From assembly GCA_045809745.1 (NCBI GenBank), contig JBJMXE010000048.1, positions 7,032 to 71,031 of the forward strand: a stretch of DNA of 64,000 nt, written 5' to 3'. Positions within the stretch are counted from its first letter, which is position 1, and every line of letters begins with the position of its first letter. Below, piece after piece: positions 49,969-58,415 of this stretch. The stretch comes from DATFCK01 sp045809745. GTDB taxonomy: Bacteria; Verrucomicrobiota; Verrucomicrobiia; Chthoniobacterales; UBA10450. Position numbers and translations under genes: made by a program. A model generated the notes under the pieces. It was not told the origin of the DNA. It made no database searches and saw nothing but the letters and a program-made list of their open reading frames with translations.

Positions 49969-50378
49969 CCGGCGCCCGGTAGCGGCGGTCTGCGACTGCC
50001 CGGGTTTGGTCTTTCGATACTGGCAGACGTTGACGCATTTCTGCGGCCGAAGATTGGTCTCCTCGTGCCGGCAATCTGTTGTAGAGCAGGCGCTCCGCCT
50101 GCCGCTTCGCCGGCTTGGCGATACGGCCAAGCCGCCGGGCATTGCATCGCGCCGAACACATTAATTACGGAGTGGTGACTCAGCTCCGCTTCACGGGCCG
50201 CGGCGCGCAGCTTCTTGTCATCTCCAGCGTAGTCGAGAGATCTTTCGCTCTGGCGAGCGCTGCGAGGAGATAGAATGTCCCTTCTTCTCCGCTTTGTACT
50301 CCCAATCGGGCATCCGCACCTTTCCTGCAGCCATCGCTTGATTCAGGAGCCTCCACAGATAACCGTCTCCCTCGCGTC
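49969..50378. other. gene-free stretch with several short palindromes
   Basis: The 410 bp before the acyl-CoA carboxylase gene hold a family-H relative (49979-50004), a palindrome GCAGGCGCTCCGCCTGC (50087-50103) and CGGCTTGGCGATACGGCCAA continuing GCCG (50111-50134). A half family-A-like piece (GTCATCTCCAGCGTAGTCGA near 50218) follows. No gene and no clear promoter. Confidence 0.5.
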
Positions 50379-52007
50379 ATGAGCCAGGCACCACCACCAT
50401 CCACTGCTCAGGATTTGCGCGCGCGTTGCGCCGAAATCTTGCAGCAGGAAGCGAAACTGCGGGAAGGCGGCGGCAAAGCCGGCCTGGAGCGCCAACGTAA
50501 ACTCGGACGTCTCCCGGCCCGCGAACGCATCGCGCTGCTGCTGGACAAAGGTTCGGAGTTTTTCGAGATCGGCCTTTGGGCTGCCTACGGAATGTACCAG
50601 GAGTGGGGGAACATCGCCGCGGCCGGCACCATCGCGGGAATCGGTGATGTCGCCGGCGTGCCGTGCATGATCGTGGCGAACGACGCCAGCGTAAAAGCGG
50701 GCGCGTTCTTTCCACAGACGGTAAAGAAGCTCCTGCGCGCTCAACGCATCGCTTTTGAATGTTCGCTGCCGCTCATTTACCTGGTGGACTCCGCCGGCGT
50801 GTTCCTGCCGATGCAGGATGAAATTTTTCCCGATGAAGACGATTTCGGCCGGATCTTCCGGAACAATTCCGTGATCTCGGCCGCGGGAATCCCGCAGTTC
50901 GCCGCGATTATGGGCAACTGTGTTGCCGGTGGCGCCTACCTGCCGGTGTTATGCGACAAGATCTTGATGACCGAAGGCAGCGGCTTGTATTTGGCGGGCC
51001 CGTCGTTAGTCAAAGCAGCTATTGGTCAAATCGTCGATCAGGAGGAACTCGGCGGCGCGCGCATGCACGCTGAAATTAGTGGCACCGCCGACTTCTACGA
51101 AAAGAATGATGAGAGCTGTCTGAAACGACTGCGCTCGCTGGTATCGCTGCTGCCTGAGGCTGGACCCAAAACTTCGAATGGCGAAGACAAGATGCCTAAG
51201 CCCGCGACCGATTCGGACGCGGTCTACGACATGGTCGGCCTCGACGGCCAAAAGACCTACGACGTGCGCGACCTGCTCGGCACGATTGTCGATAAAAAAT
51301 CCGCCGACGAATACAAGGCGGACTACGGAAAGACACTCGTGACCGCTTACGCGCGGATCGGCGGACGAGGAGTCGGCATTGTGGCTAACCAGCGTTTGCA
51401 GGTACGCACCAAAAAAGAAGGTATTCAGATGGGGGGCGTCATTTATCCGGACAGCGCCGACAAAGCCGCCCGATTCATTCTCGATTGTAACCAAACGGGG
51501 TTGCCGATCATTTTCTTCCAGGACGTCACCGGCTTCATGGTTGGTAAAGACGCGGAGCAGAGCGGAATCATTCGCAGCGGCGCAAAACTGGTGAACGCCG
51601 TCAGCAATTCGGTGGTGCCAAAAATCACAGTGGTCACCGGCGGTTCGTTTGGGGCGGGCAATTACGCGTTGTGCGGCAAGGCATATGATCCGCGATTTAT
51701 CCTGGCCTGGCCTAACGCTCGTTACGCGGTGATGGGCGCTGCCCAGGCTTCCGATACCGTCTTCTCTGTGCTGAAGAAAGCTCGTGAACGCGACAAAAAA
51801 GCGAGTGCCGATGAACTCGAAGAGCTTCGAGTGAAGGTGAAGGCAACCTACGAAGAGCAGACCGATATTCGTTACGGCGCCGCACGTGGTTGGGTGGACG
51901 CCATCATCCAGCCGCACGATACCCGCAATGTGCTGATGCGGTTGTTGAACTACGTCTCACGACCAACCCCTCACGCGCCTTTCCATACCGGCGTGATCCA
52001 GGTCTGA
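50379..52007 (+). CDS. acyl-CoA carboxylase carboxyltransferase (beta) subunit, methylcrotonyl-CoA type likely
   Basis: A 542-residue biotin-dependent carboxyltransferase. It has the two crotonase-like halves of the family: residues about 30-260 (GRLPARERIALLLDKGSEFF, YLVDSAGVFLPMQDEIFPDE, AIMGNCVAGGAYLPVLCDK) and about 290-530 (IGGRGVGIVANQRL, IFFQDVTGFMVGKDAEQSGI, GGSFGAGNYALCGKAYDP). The close fit of the mid region and the C-terminus (GWVDAIIQPHDTRNVLMRLL) to methylcrotonyl-CoA carboxylase, together with HMG-CoA lyase and an enoyl-CoA hydratase downstream, suggests leucine breakdown. The biotinylated alpha subunit is not in the window. Propionyl-CoA as substrate is not excluded. Confidence 0.85.
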   Translation: MSQAPPPSTAQDLRARCAEILQQEAKLREGGGKAGLERQRKLGRLPARERIALLLDKGSEFFEIGLWAAYGMYQEWGNIAAAGTIAGIGDVAGVPCMIVANDASVKAGAFFPQTVKKLLRAQRIAFECSLPLIYLVDSAGVFLPMQDEIFPDEDDFGRIFRNNSVISAAGIPQFAAIMGNCVAGGAYLPVLCDKILMTEGSGLYLAGPSLVKAAIGQIVDQEELGGARMHAEISGTADFYEKNDESCLKRLRSLVSLLPEAGPKTSNGEDKMPKPATDSDAVYDMVGLDGQKTYDVRDLLGTIVDKKSADEYKADYGKTLVTAYARIGGRGVGIVANQRLQVRTKKEGIQMGGVIYPDSADKAARFILDCNQTGLPIIFFQDVTGFMVGKDAEQSGIIRSGAKLVNAVSNSVVPKITVVTGGSFGAGNYALCGKAYDPRFILAWPNARYAVMGAAQASDTVFSVLKKARERDKKASADELEELRVKVKATYEEQTDIRYGAARGWVDAIIQPHDTRNVLMRLLNYVSRPTPHAPFHTGVIQV

Positions 52008-52376
52008 CGCACGCTCGTCGTCGGTCGAGTCGCGATGGCGTGTACGCCGCCGCACCTCGGGAACTAAGCATGTTTTGCTATGTCATCCCGAGCGTAGTCG
52101 AGGGACCTCGCCCATACAGTGCACGTCACACTAGTAGGAGAGGTCCTTCGACTGCGCTCAGGATGACAACCTTTGGATGCTGATCCGCTCCATTCGGCAC
52201 ATCGAGGTTTTTGGGTGTTGAGCCGTTGACGTTGCGACATTCGTCACCAACCGAGCACGACAGCGGCAAGCGAGGCGCTTGCCCTACAATTGCGCGGTCG
52301 CCTTTCTTCGCCTCTCTTCTGTCTGCCTTTTCGTTTATTTCGTGTTTCGTGGGCAAAAGCACGGATCCAAGATTCG
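52008..52376. other. gene-free stretch between convergent genes, three repeats
   Basis: The 369 bp hold a family-A copy (52081-52168), a palindrome GCGGCAAGCGAGGCGCTTGC continuing CC (52263-52283, followed by CTACA as in other TGTAGG-type repeats), and a TTTCGTTTATTTCGTGTTTC stretch near 52331. No gene. Confidence 0.55.
52081..52168. repeat. family-A palindromic repeat, copy 5 (88-bp form)
   Basis: TGTCATCCCGAGCGTAGTCG at the left and TCGACTGCGCTCAGGATGAC plus A at the right. Exactly 88 bp, the same length as copies 7 and 8. It lies between convergent genes. Confidence 0.85.
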
Positions 52377-53240
52377 TCAGTTGACCCCAAACTCCCTCCC
52401 GATCGCGTCATTCGAAATTGTCACTTCACCTAACCGGTCGGCGAACGGCAATTCCAGGCCGCGTTGCTGCAGAACCCGCAGCACTTCTTCCGTCGGCACA
52501 TTCCCGACCAGATCATCCTGGGCGAAAGGGCAACCTCCCAGCCCGCCCATCGCCGAATCGAACCGCCGACATCCAGCATCATAGGCAGCCAAAATCTTCG
52601 CTCCGGCGCCTCCACGCGTGCTATGCAGATGCACCCCGATCTCAGCTCCGCTGCATTCATTTAAGACGGCGCTCACCAGTCGGGTAATCAGTTCCGGAGC
52701 GGCCGCTCCAACCGTGTCCGCTAACGAGATCGCATCAACACCGAGACGAAGAATGGTCTTCGCCATTTCCGCGACGTTCCCTTCGCTCCATGTGTCTCCA
52801 TATAGATTTCCGAACGCCATTGATATGTAAGCATTCGTTTGCAGGCCCGCGGTTTCGGCGTGTTCCTTAATTTCTTTCAGCGACGCCATGTTCTCTTCGG
52901 CGGATTGATTCTGATTCCTCCGAAGGAACGTTTCCGAAACAGAACACGGATAACCAAGAGTGTTCACCGCACCGGTTGAAATCGCGCGCTCAGCGCCTTT
53001 TTCGTTAACCACGATCCCGATGATCTCGACGTCCGCTGGCGGGTTGAGCTGCTGGAGCACCTCTTCGCTGTCGGCCATCTGCGGCACGGCCTTCGGCGAG
53101 ACGAAGCTCACCGCATCAATGTGCCGAAAACCGGCGGCGATCAGTTCGCGAAGGTATGCAACTTTCCGCTCCACCGGAATGTGCCGTTTCAGCCCCTGCC
53201 AGGCGTCGCGGGGACATTCGATCAATTTGACGCGTTCCAT
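52377..53240 (-). CDS. hydroxymethylglutaryl-CoA lyase family protein
   Basis: A 287-residue DRE-TIM metallolyase, expected to split HMG-CoA to acetyl-CoA and acetoacetate in leucine degradation. Family marks: VKLIECPRDAWQGLKRHIP (substrate Arg-Asp and Gln), RHIDAVSFVSPKAVPQMADS, ISLADTVGAAAPELI, the metal pair in GVHLHSTRGG and the active-site cysteine loop GGLGGCPFAQDDLVGNVPTE. The first motif departs from the usual PRDGLQNE form, so a related lyase acting on another acyl-CoA is possible. Confidence 0.85.
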   Translation of the reverse strand: MERVKLIECPRDAWQGLKRHIPVERKVAYLRELIAAGFRHIDAVSFVSPKAVPQMADSEEVLQQLNPPADVEIIGIVVNEKGAERAISTGAVNTLGYPCSVSETFLRRNQNQSAEENMASLKEIKEHAETAGLQTNAYISMAFGNLYGDTWSEGNVAEMAKTILRLGVDAISLADTVGAAAPELITRLVSAVLNECSGAEIGVHLHSTRGGAGAKILAAYDAGCRRFDSAMGGLGGCPFAQDDLVGNVPTEEVLRVLQQRGLELPFADRLGEVTISNDAIGREFGVN

Positions 53241-53381
53241 ATTGCAAGCTTACTGACAGAATAGCCCAGAAGCGCGACCTTTGCCGGGAGGGGATTCGGA
53301 TTAAGCGTAGTTCCCCACCGCTTTGCCCCTTCACCGATTCAACAATTCAACAATTCAACGACTCAACGCTTACCCAATCCC

Positions 53382-54149
53382 ATGGCTGTCGTCCTCGTCG
53401 AAAAGAGAACCGCCCATCTCACGGTATTAACCCTGAACAGGCCCGAGCGTCGTAACGCTCTCTCACTTCAACTGCTCAACGAACTGATCTCCGCGATCAA
53501 AATGGCTTCCGACCAGGCCGAAGAACGCATTCTGATTCTTCGCGGCGCAGGTGCCGCTTTTTGCACTGGCCTTGATTTGAAAGAGGCTTCCGATCACAAC
53601 AAGGCGCATGCGACTGCGGATTTGGTTGCCCAGGCGCTGATCACATTGAGCCAAACGCGGCTGGTGACGATCGCCGCTGTGCACGGTGCGGCTGTTGCCG
53701 GAGGCGCTGGGCTGATGTCGGCCTGCGATTATGTCGTCGCCGCGGCGAAAACAAAGATCGGTTATCCCGAGGTCCGCCGCGGATTGGTGGCTGGGCTGGT
53801 GATGACATTTCTCCGCCGGCAACTCCGCGAACGCGACATTCGCGAACTTCTCCTCGGTTCAGATTTGATCGACGCCGAACGCGCTCGCGAGATGGGTTTG
53901 GTCAATAAGGTGGTGGCCACTGAGGCTGACGCTATGGCCGACGCAGAGGCGTTTGCCAATCGAGTACTACAAGGTGCGCCCGGAGCCCTGCAACAAACCA
54001 AACGTCTGATCGAAGAATTCTGGGGCAGATCAGTGACCAGCGACATCGAACTTGCACTGAAACATCACATGCAGGCCCGGACGTCGTCGGAAGCACGGGA
54101 AGGAATCGCTGCCTTCAACGAGAAGCGGCTGCCTAACTGGGTAAAATAA
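53382..54149 (+). CDS. enoyl-CoA hydratase/isomerase family protein (methylglutaconyl-CoA hydratase candidate)
   Basis: A 255-residue crotonase-fold enzyme. Family marks: LTLNRPERRNALSLQLLNEL, the oxyanion stretches GAAFCTGLDLKEAS and AAVHGAAVAGGAGLMSACDY, and the glutamate in IGYPEVRRGLVAG. The C-terminal helices (VLQGAPGALQQTKRLIEEFW) are standard. Its position next to HMG-CoA lyase and an acyl-CoA carboxylase suggests hydration of 3-methylglutaconyl-CoA, the step between them in leucine breakdown; this is context inference. Confidence 0.85.
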   Translation: MAVVLVEKRTAHLTVLTLNRPERRNALSLQLLNELISAIKMASDQAEERILILRGAGAAFCTGLDLKEASDHNKAHATADLVAQALITLSQTRLVTIAAVHGAAVAGGAGLMSACDYVVAAAKTKIGYPEVRRGLVAGLVMTFLRRQLRERDIRELLLGSDLIDAERAREMGLVNKVVATEADAMADAEAFANRVLQGAPGALQQTKRLIEEFWGRSVTSDIELALKHHMQARTSSEAREGIAAFNEKRLPNWVK

Positions 54150-54276
54150 CCTTATCCGCGCCTGCTACGCTTCGCCTGAGCGCTACATGATAGCGGCGAT
54201 TGACCCAATCGCCATCTGCTGAAGTTTTCGCGATCACCCCATGGCGCTTCGGTGAACCGCCGCTACCAGTACCAAG

Positions 54277-54301
54277 CGGAGGGACGAGCTTGTCTCGCCC
54301 C
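54277..54301. repeat. family-C repeat, half copy
   Basis: CGGAGGGACGAGCTTGTCTC then GCCCC, identical over most of its length to the left arm of the complete copy at 43892. The right arm is missing. It sits in the spacer between convergent genes. Confidence 0.7.
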
Positions 54302-54307
54302 AAGAAT

Positions 54308-54751
54308 CTAGACCATTGTCGTCGGCACCGGCTCTGCCTCGTACTGCGCCGATCCAAATCCGAGGATGGGGAAGAAGATGAACGGCAGAAAGAGTAGACC
54401 GATCGCGAATCCGACACCTTTGCCGAACCGTTGGGCGATATCGACGTAAAGAATGATGAAAATGATCAGGTTAACGAAAGGGATCAGCGTCAGGAGAAGC
54501 CACCAACCGGGCCGGCCGGCGATCTTGCACATCAGATAAAGATTATAAATCGGGATGAGCACTCCCCATCCGGGCTGACCGGCTTTGGTGAACACTTTCC
54601 ACAGCGCCGCGATCATCAGGACGATGATTACGAAGTAGATGATCCAAAAAATTGGATTGATGGTGGTCGTGCTCGTGGAATCGGTGTCCTGGGCCAGGAG
54701 CGGAGTGGCCACAAGGACAGGAAGCAGCAGGGCAGAAAAACGTTTAATCAT
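54308..54751 (-). CDS. DUF5684-type small membrane protein
   Basis: A 147-residue protein with a signal-like N-terminus (RFSALLLPVLVATPLLAQ) and three hydrophobic segments: FWIIYFVIIVLMIAALWKVF (about 35-55), a mid helix WWLLLTLIPFVNLIIFIILY and VGFAIGLLFLPFIFFPILGF. The KAGQPGWGVLIPIYNLYLMC stretch between the first two is what I recall for the DUF5684 family, often found beside signal-peptidase genes. Function unknown. It precedes the E1-E2 gene's 3' end on the same strand. Confidence 0.75.
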   Translation of the reverse strand: MIKRFSALLLPVLVATPLLAQDTDSTSTTTINPIFWIIYFVIIVLMIAALWKVFTKAGQPGWGVLIPIYNLYLMCKIAGRPGWWLLLTLIPFVNLIIFIILYVDIAQRFGKGVGFAIGLLFLPFIFFPILGFGSAQYEAEPVPTTMV

Positions 54752-54821
54752 AGATTAAGAATTGGCAGGCGAGGCTGACCAAGCAGACTTCCTGCCGCAA
54801 GCACAAATTGTTGAGCGGCAG

Positions 54822-57800
54822 CTACTTTTTGCGGCTTGATACCGCGGCTGCATTCCGCGAACCGGCCGGCGCACTCGGCAGCTTGAACTGCTCGATGTTC
54901 TCTTTAACGGCGTGTGCGAAGCTCGCCGCGCCGGCTCCGTTCACCACCCGATGATCGAAGGTTAGTGAGAGAGTAATCACCTCGGCAGTTTCGTTTTTCT
55001 TTCCGTTCGATAGCAGTGCCGGATGAGCTGTTCCGACGAAAAGTGTGCCTACTGAGGGTGGCACCACGATTGGCGCGCCCACTTTCACGCCGAAAGCTCC
55101 CAGGCTGCTGATCACCACCGGCGCATTCATGGCATCGATTCGGCCTTCGCGAGTCGCCGTCACCGTCTCGGTGTAAGCCTGCACGAATTCCGGCCAGGTT
55201 TTCTGGTTCGCGTTAACGATGACAGCCGTTGCCAGCCGATCGCCCTCCAACGCAACTGCGATACCCAGATCGAAATTCTCGTTCTCAATAATTTGATCGT
55301 CTTCCAACATTAGTCGCCGGAAATGCGGATGAGTTTCCATTGCCCGAACGACCGCCCAGGCAATCATCACACTCGGCGATGGGGCCGATGTTCCGTTAGA
55401 CTTTTTAGCAGCGTCGCGCGCTTTACTGAGCGCATCCCACTTCGCGTCGATCTGCAAGTTCGCCGCGATAACGCGTGAAAGTTTCCGGGTAATGGTTGGC
55501 GACAGCGCCGGTTCTCTGGTTGAGCTGTCGCGCGACCGGTCCCGGTTTTCTGCAGAGGAGCCTTTCAGATTCCGTCCCTCTGCAGGGGAAGCTGCCCGTT
55601 TGCCTGGGAGCCGGGCAGGCTCCCCTACAGGGGGAGTTTCTTCATCGTGGAACATCGGTTCACCAGTCAGAACCGTTCCCAGCTCCTGACCAATATCGAC
55701 CGTGTCGCCTACGCTCACTTTCCATTCGCCCATTGTGCCTGCGAACGAGCTCTCGATCGGATAGACTGCTTTATCGGTCTCCACCTCGCATAACGGATCG
55801 TCGAGTTCGACCGAATCACCGGGATTCTTCAAAAGCGACACCACCTTTGCCGCACGAATTCCTTCACCCATAATCGGAACCGTAATCGTCTGACGGCGCG
55901 TGCTCGTCGGAGCCGGGGGCGGCGACCCCGGTTCTTCTTCTTCGAAAGCTTCCATGACTTGATCGCGCTCAGCCGATTTGCGGTCGCCATCAGCCGCGAT
56001 TTTGCGGGCGTCACGGCGATCGGTCGAAATCCTGCCGGTGTCACCTCCGCCGGCTACAGCGGCGCGCTTCAGCGCCGTCGTACCGGCAGAACGTTTCACG
56101 GCTGAAACGATCCGCTCTACATCGGGTAATGCTGCGTACTCGTAGATCGGATTATAGCCGATCATCACGTTCCCTTTGCTGACCAGGATGGGCGGCGCCA
56201 TCATCGCATCCCACAGATCAGGTTGAGACGTGATATGAGTGATGATCATCTGCCCGACGCTGCAGTTCTCCGTGTCCTCCTGCACAACAACCAGCCGACC
56301 CGTTTTCCTAACGGATTCCTCAACGGCAGCTTTGTCCCACGGCGCGATCGACCGCAGGTCTAACAGATCAATACTAATCTCGCCGCCGATCTGCTTCACC
56401 GCCTCGAGCGATTTTTCCATCGTGTTACCCCACGCCACGATGGTCACATCCGACCCAGATTGGTGTCGTCGCGCGACGCCGAGCGGGACTGCTCGAACCG
56501 GTTTAGTGGATTCGTGCTCGGCCCAAAGCAGATGTTTGGGGATTAGCACGAACGTCGGATCTTCGGCATGCATGGCGGTCCAGAGCAAACCAGCCGCATC
56601 TTCCGGTGTGCTCGGAATCACGATGTTAATTCCGGGATAATGCGCTAACGGCGCTTCGTTAGCCTGGCTGTGCCACAAACTTCCACCGGGAAGATAGGCG
56701 CCGTAGGGAGCATATATTACGAGCGGACATTTCCAGCTGCCGAATGATCGCCAGCGAAGATTGCAAAGGTTTGTCACCACCTGGTTCCAGCCCGGCCCGA
56801 TGAAATCAACGAACTGAAGTTCGAACACTGGGCGTTTCCCGTAGGAAGCAAGCCCGCAGGCGACACCCATAATAGTGGATTCAGCCAGGGGCGAATTGAA
56901 TACCTGTTCCGGAAATTCAGTCGAGAGGCGCTGCGTAAGACGGAATACGCCGCCTTTCGGATCTTCTATGTCTTCGCCGAAAACGATGCGGTCTTTGCTT
57001 TTGGTTAGGCCAAGATGCAGGGTCTTGTTGATGGTATCGCCAATCCGGTATTTGCCCGGCGGCAACACTTCGTCATTGAGCTGCGGCAATTCGCCAGTGA
57101 CTTGGTCGAACAATTCGTCAGCTGACGGATCTTCGGCTCGCTCAGCCTCGTTGAATTCCTTGCGAATCCGCTCCTTAATTTCTTTGTCGAGCCGCTCGTA
57201 TTCGTCCGAAGTGAGCACGCCTTCGGCAATTAGGGTGTCACTCCATCGCCGCAATGGGTCGCGTTGCTCGCAGGCAGTCAGTTCTTCAGCCGTGCGATAC
57301 AGCTTCTGATCGTCGGAACTGGTGTGACTGGAGAGCCTTTCCAAATCGATCCAGAAAAAGCGAGGACCTCCACCGGCGCGCATCGATTCGAACGCCTCCG
57401 CTCCGGCATCGTACACCGCCTGAACATCCGAGCCGTCGATAACCTGCCAATCTTCCGGGTTAACCACGTTGATCGCGCGCGGATGAATTTTGCTCGTCGG
57501 ACTGCTGATCCCGTACTTGTTATCTTCGACGACGAACAAGACCGGCAGCTGCCGTTCCTTGGCGAACGCCATCGCTTCATAAAAGTCCCCCTGGCGCGAT
57601 GCTGCATCACCGATCGTGGTAACGACTACGTTCGGCTTATTGTCGAGCCGGATACCCCACGCGAGGCCACAGCCCGGAAGCAACTGCGAACCCGTTGGCG
57701 TGGGGACGCTCCAAATCCCTTTGGACGCGTAGCTATAATGAGACGGCATCTGTCGGCCATGACTTTGCCCGCTTCGCTTCGCGAAGTAATCGATCGCCAG

Positions 57801-58037
57801 CTCACGTGATGCGACGCCGCGGCCGAGAACGAGCGCGCGATCGCGATAATACCCGGCGATGTAATCGCCGTCGCGCAGCTGGACACCAAGCGCGGCCAGC
57901 GCTTCATGGCCCATACCGCTGACGTGGAAATGTCCTTTGCCCTGCCGATTCAGACTTTGTTCGCGCAAATCGCCATGGCGGCTCTCCAGAACCAGGGTCA
58001 GGAGACGAAGCTTTTCTTCCTTGGTGAGCTCAGCCAT
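54822..58037 (-). CDS. one-chain 2-oxoacid dehydrogenase: E1alpha-E1beta-E2 fusion
   Basis: A 1071-residue protein joining three enzyme components of a 2-oxoacid (probably branched-chain or pyruvate) dehydrogenase. E1alpha (about 1-315) has the TPP region IGDAASRQGDFYEAMAFAKE with VVEDNKYGIS. E1beta (about 325-655) has RIVFGEDIEDPKGGVFRLTQ and FNSPLAESTIMGVACGLASY. A linker leads to one lipoyl domain with Lys756 in VETDKAVYPIES. No clear E1/E3-binding domain follows. The E2 catalytic domain (about 840-1060) ends with LTFDHRVVNGAGAASFAHAV: His1029 is present but the usual Asp is Asn1033. A palindromic repeat encodes about residues 803-830. Leucine-degradation neighbours favour a branched-chain substrate. 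Confidence 0.88.
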   Translation of the reverse strand: MAELTKEEKLRLLTLVLESRHGDLREQSLNRQGKGHFHVSGMGHEALAALGVQLRDGDYIAGYYRDRALVLGRGVASRELAIDYFAKRSGQSHGRQMPSHYSYASKGIWSVPTPTGSQLLPGCGLAWGIRLDNKPNVVVTTIGDAASRQGDFYEAMAFAKERQLPVLFVVEDNKYGISSPTSKIHPRAINVVNPEDWQVIDGSDVQAVYDAGAEAFESMRAGGGPRFFWIDLERLSSHTSSDDQKLYRTAEELTACEQRDPLRRWSDTLIAEGVLTSDEYERLDKEIKERIRKEFNEAERAEDPSADELFDQVTGELPQLNDEVLPPGKYRIGDTINKTLHLGLTKSKDRIVFGEDIEDPKGGVFRLTQRLSTEFPEQVFNSPLAESTIMGVACGLASYGKRPVFELQFVDFIGPGWNQVVTNLCNLRWRSFGSWKCPLVIYAPYGAYLPGGSLWHSQANEAPLAHYPGINIVIPSTPEDAAGLLWTAMHAEDPTFVLIPKHLLWAEHESTKPVRAVPLGVARRHQSGSDVTIVAWGNTMEKSLEAVKQIGGEISIDLLDLRSIAPWDKAAVEESVRKTGRLVVVQEDTENCSVGQMIITHITSQPDLWDAMMAPPILVSKGNVMIGYNPIYEYAALPDVERIVSAVKRSAGTTALKRAAVAGGGDTGRISTDRRDARKIAADGDRKSAERDQVMEAFEEEEPGSPPPAPTSTRRQTITVPIMGEGIRAAKVVSLLKNPGDSVELDDPLCEVETDKAVYPIESSFAGTMGEWKVSVGDTVDIGQELGTVLTGEPMFHDEETPPVGEPARLPGKRAASPAEGRNLKGSSAENRDRSRDSSTREPALSPTITRKLSRVIAANLQIDAKWDALSKARDAAKKSNGTSAPSPSVMIAWAVVRAMETHPHFRRLMLEDDQIIENENFDLGIAVALEGDRLATAVIVNANQKTWPEFVQAYTETVTATREGRIDAMNAPVVISSLGAFGVKVGAPIVVPPSVGTLFVGTAHPALLSNGKKNETAEVITLSLTFDHRVVNGAGAASFAHAVKENIEQFKLPSAPAGSRNAAAVSSRKK
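55550..55630. repeat. palindromic repeat inside the E1-E2 fusion gene
   Basis: On the plus strand, CTGCAGAGG and CCTCTGCAG (55550-55584) form one inverted pair. CAGGGGAAGCTGCCCG and CGGGCAGGCTCCCCTACAG (55583-55630) form another. The minus-strand reading starts CTGTAGGGGAGCCTGCCCGG. It is read in frame as a proline/arginine-rich linker between the lipoyl and catalytic domains. Confidence 0.75.
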
Positions 58038-58148
58038 ACAGCGCGCCCGAAATGAACACGTGCCGTGCCGTTCTGGCCAGTGGAAAACGTGCGCAGAGCT
58101 GCTTCACAGATTTCGCCCTCAAGGGTCGTGCGGTTCATAGCCTCCCTA

Positions 58149-58307
58149 TGTCATCCCGAGCACTTTCACTGTGAAATCATTGAACTGTCATTCTGAGCGC
58201 AGCGCAGCGGAGCCGAAGAACGAGGGACCTCTCAAATGCAGGTGGCGTTACGCAAGTAGGAGAGGTCCTTCGGCCCGAGCCCGGCTGGCACATCGCTCAG
58301 GATGACA
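58149..58307. repeat. family-A palindromic repeat, copy 6 (long form)
   Basis: TGTCATCCCGAGCACTTTCA, then GTGAAATCATTGAACTGTCA, then the standard core with GGACCTCTCAAATGCAGGTG and the closing CGCTCAGGATGACA. The first 90 bases are nearly identical to copy 2 at 12.76 kb. Confidence 0.85.
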
Positions 58308-58362
58308 GCGGTTTGGTGCAGTCGAACCAGCAGGACAGCTTCCAACACTGTGTAATCGCCGA

Positions 58363-58394
58363 AATATTTGGGACACGACAGAGCGTGTCCCTCC
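58363..58394. repeat. family-B palindrome, copy 2 (inverted)
   Basis: AATATTTGGGACACGACAGA continuing GCGTGTCCCTCC, the reverse complement of the copy at 23171-23195 including the AAA(T/C)ATTT flank. It ends about 20 bp before the thrC start. Confidence 0.8.
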
Positions 58395-58415
58395 ATGGTT
58401 TAGTAAGGCAGATCT

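Larger units (their letters stand above)
58038..58415. other. divergent spacer with family-A and family-B repeats
   Basis: The 378 bp between the divergent E1-E2 and thrC starts carry a long-form family-A copy (58149-58307) and a family-B palindrome (58363-58394). Only about 110 bp on the left and 20 bp on the right are repeat-free, so both promoters must lie in or right beside the repeats. Confidence 0.55.

Noticed and set aside
51006..51917. 303-residue minus-strand frame opposite the acyl-CoA carboxylase gene
   Set aside because: Antisense shadow caused by high third-position GC; the plus-strand gene is unmistakable.
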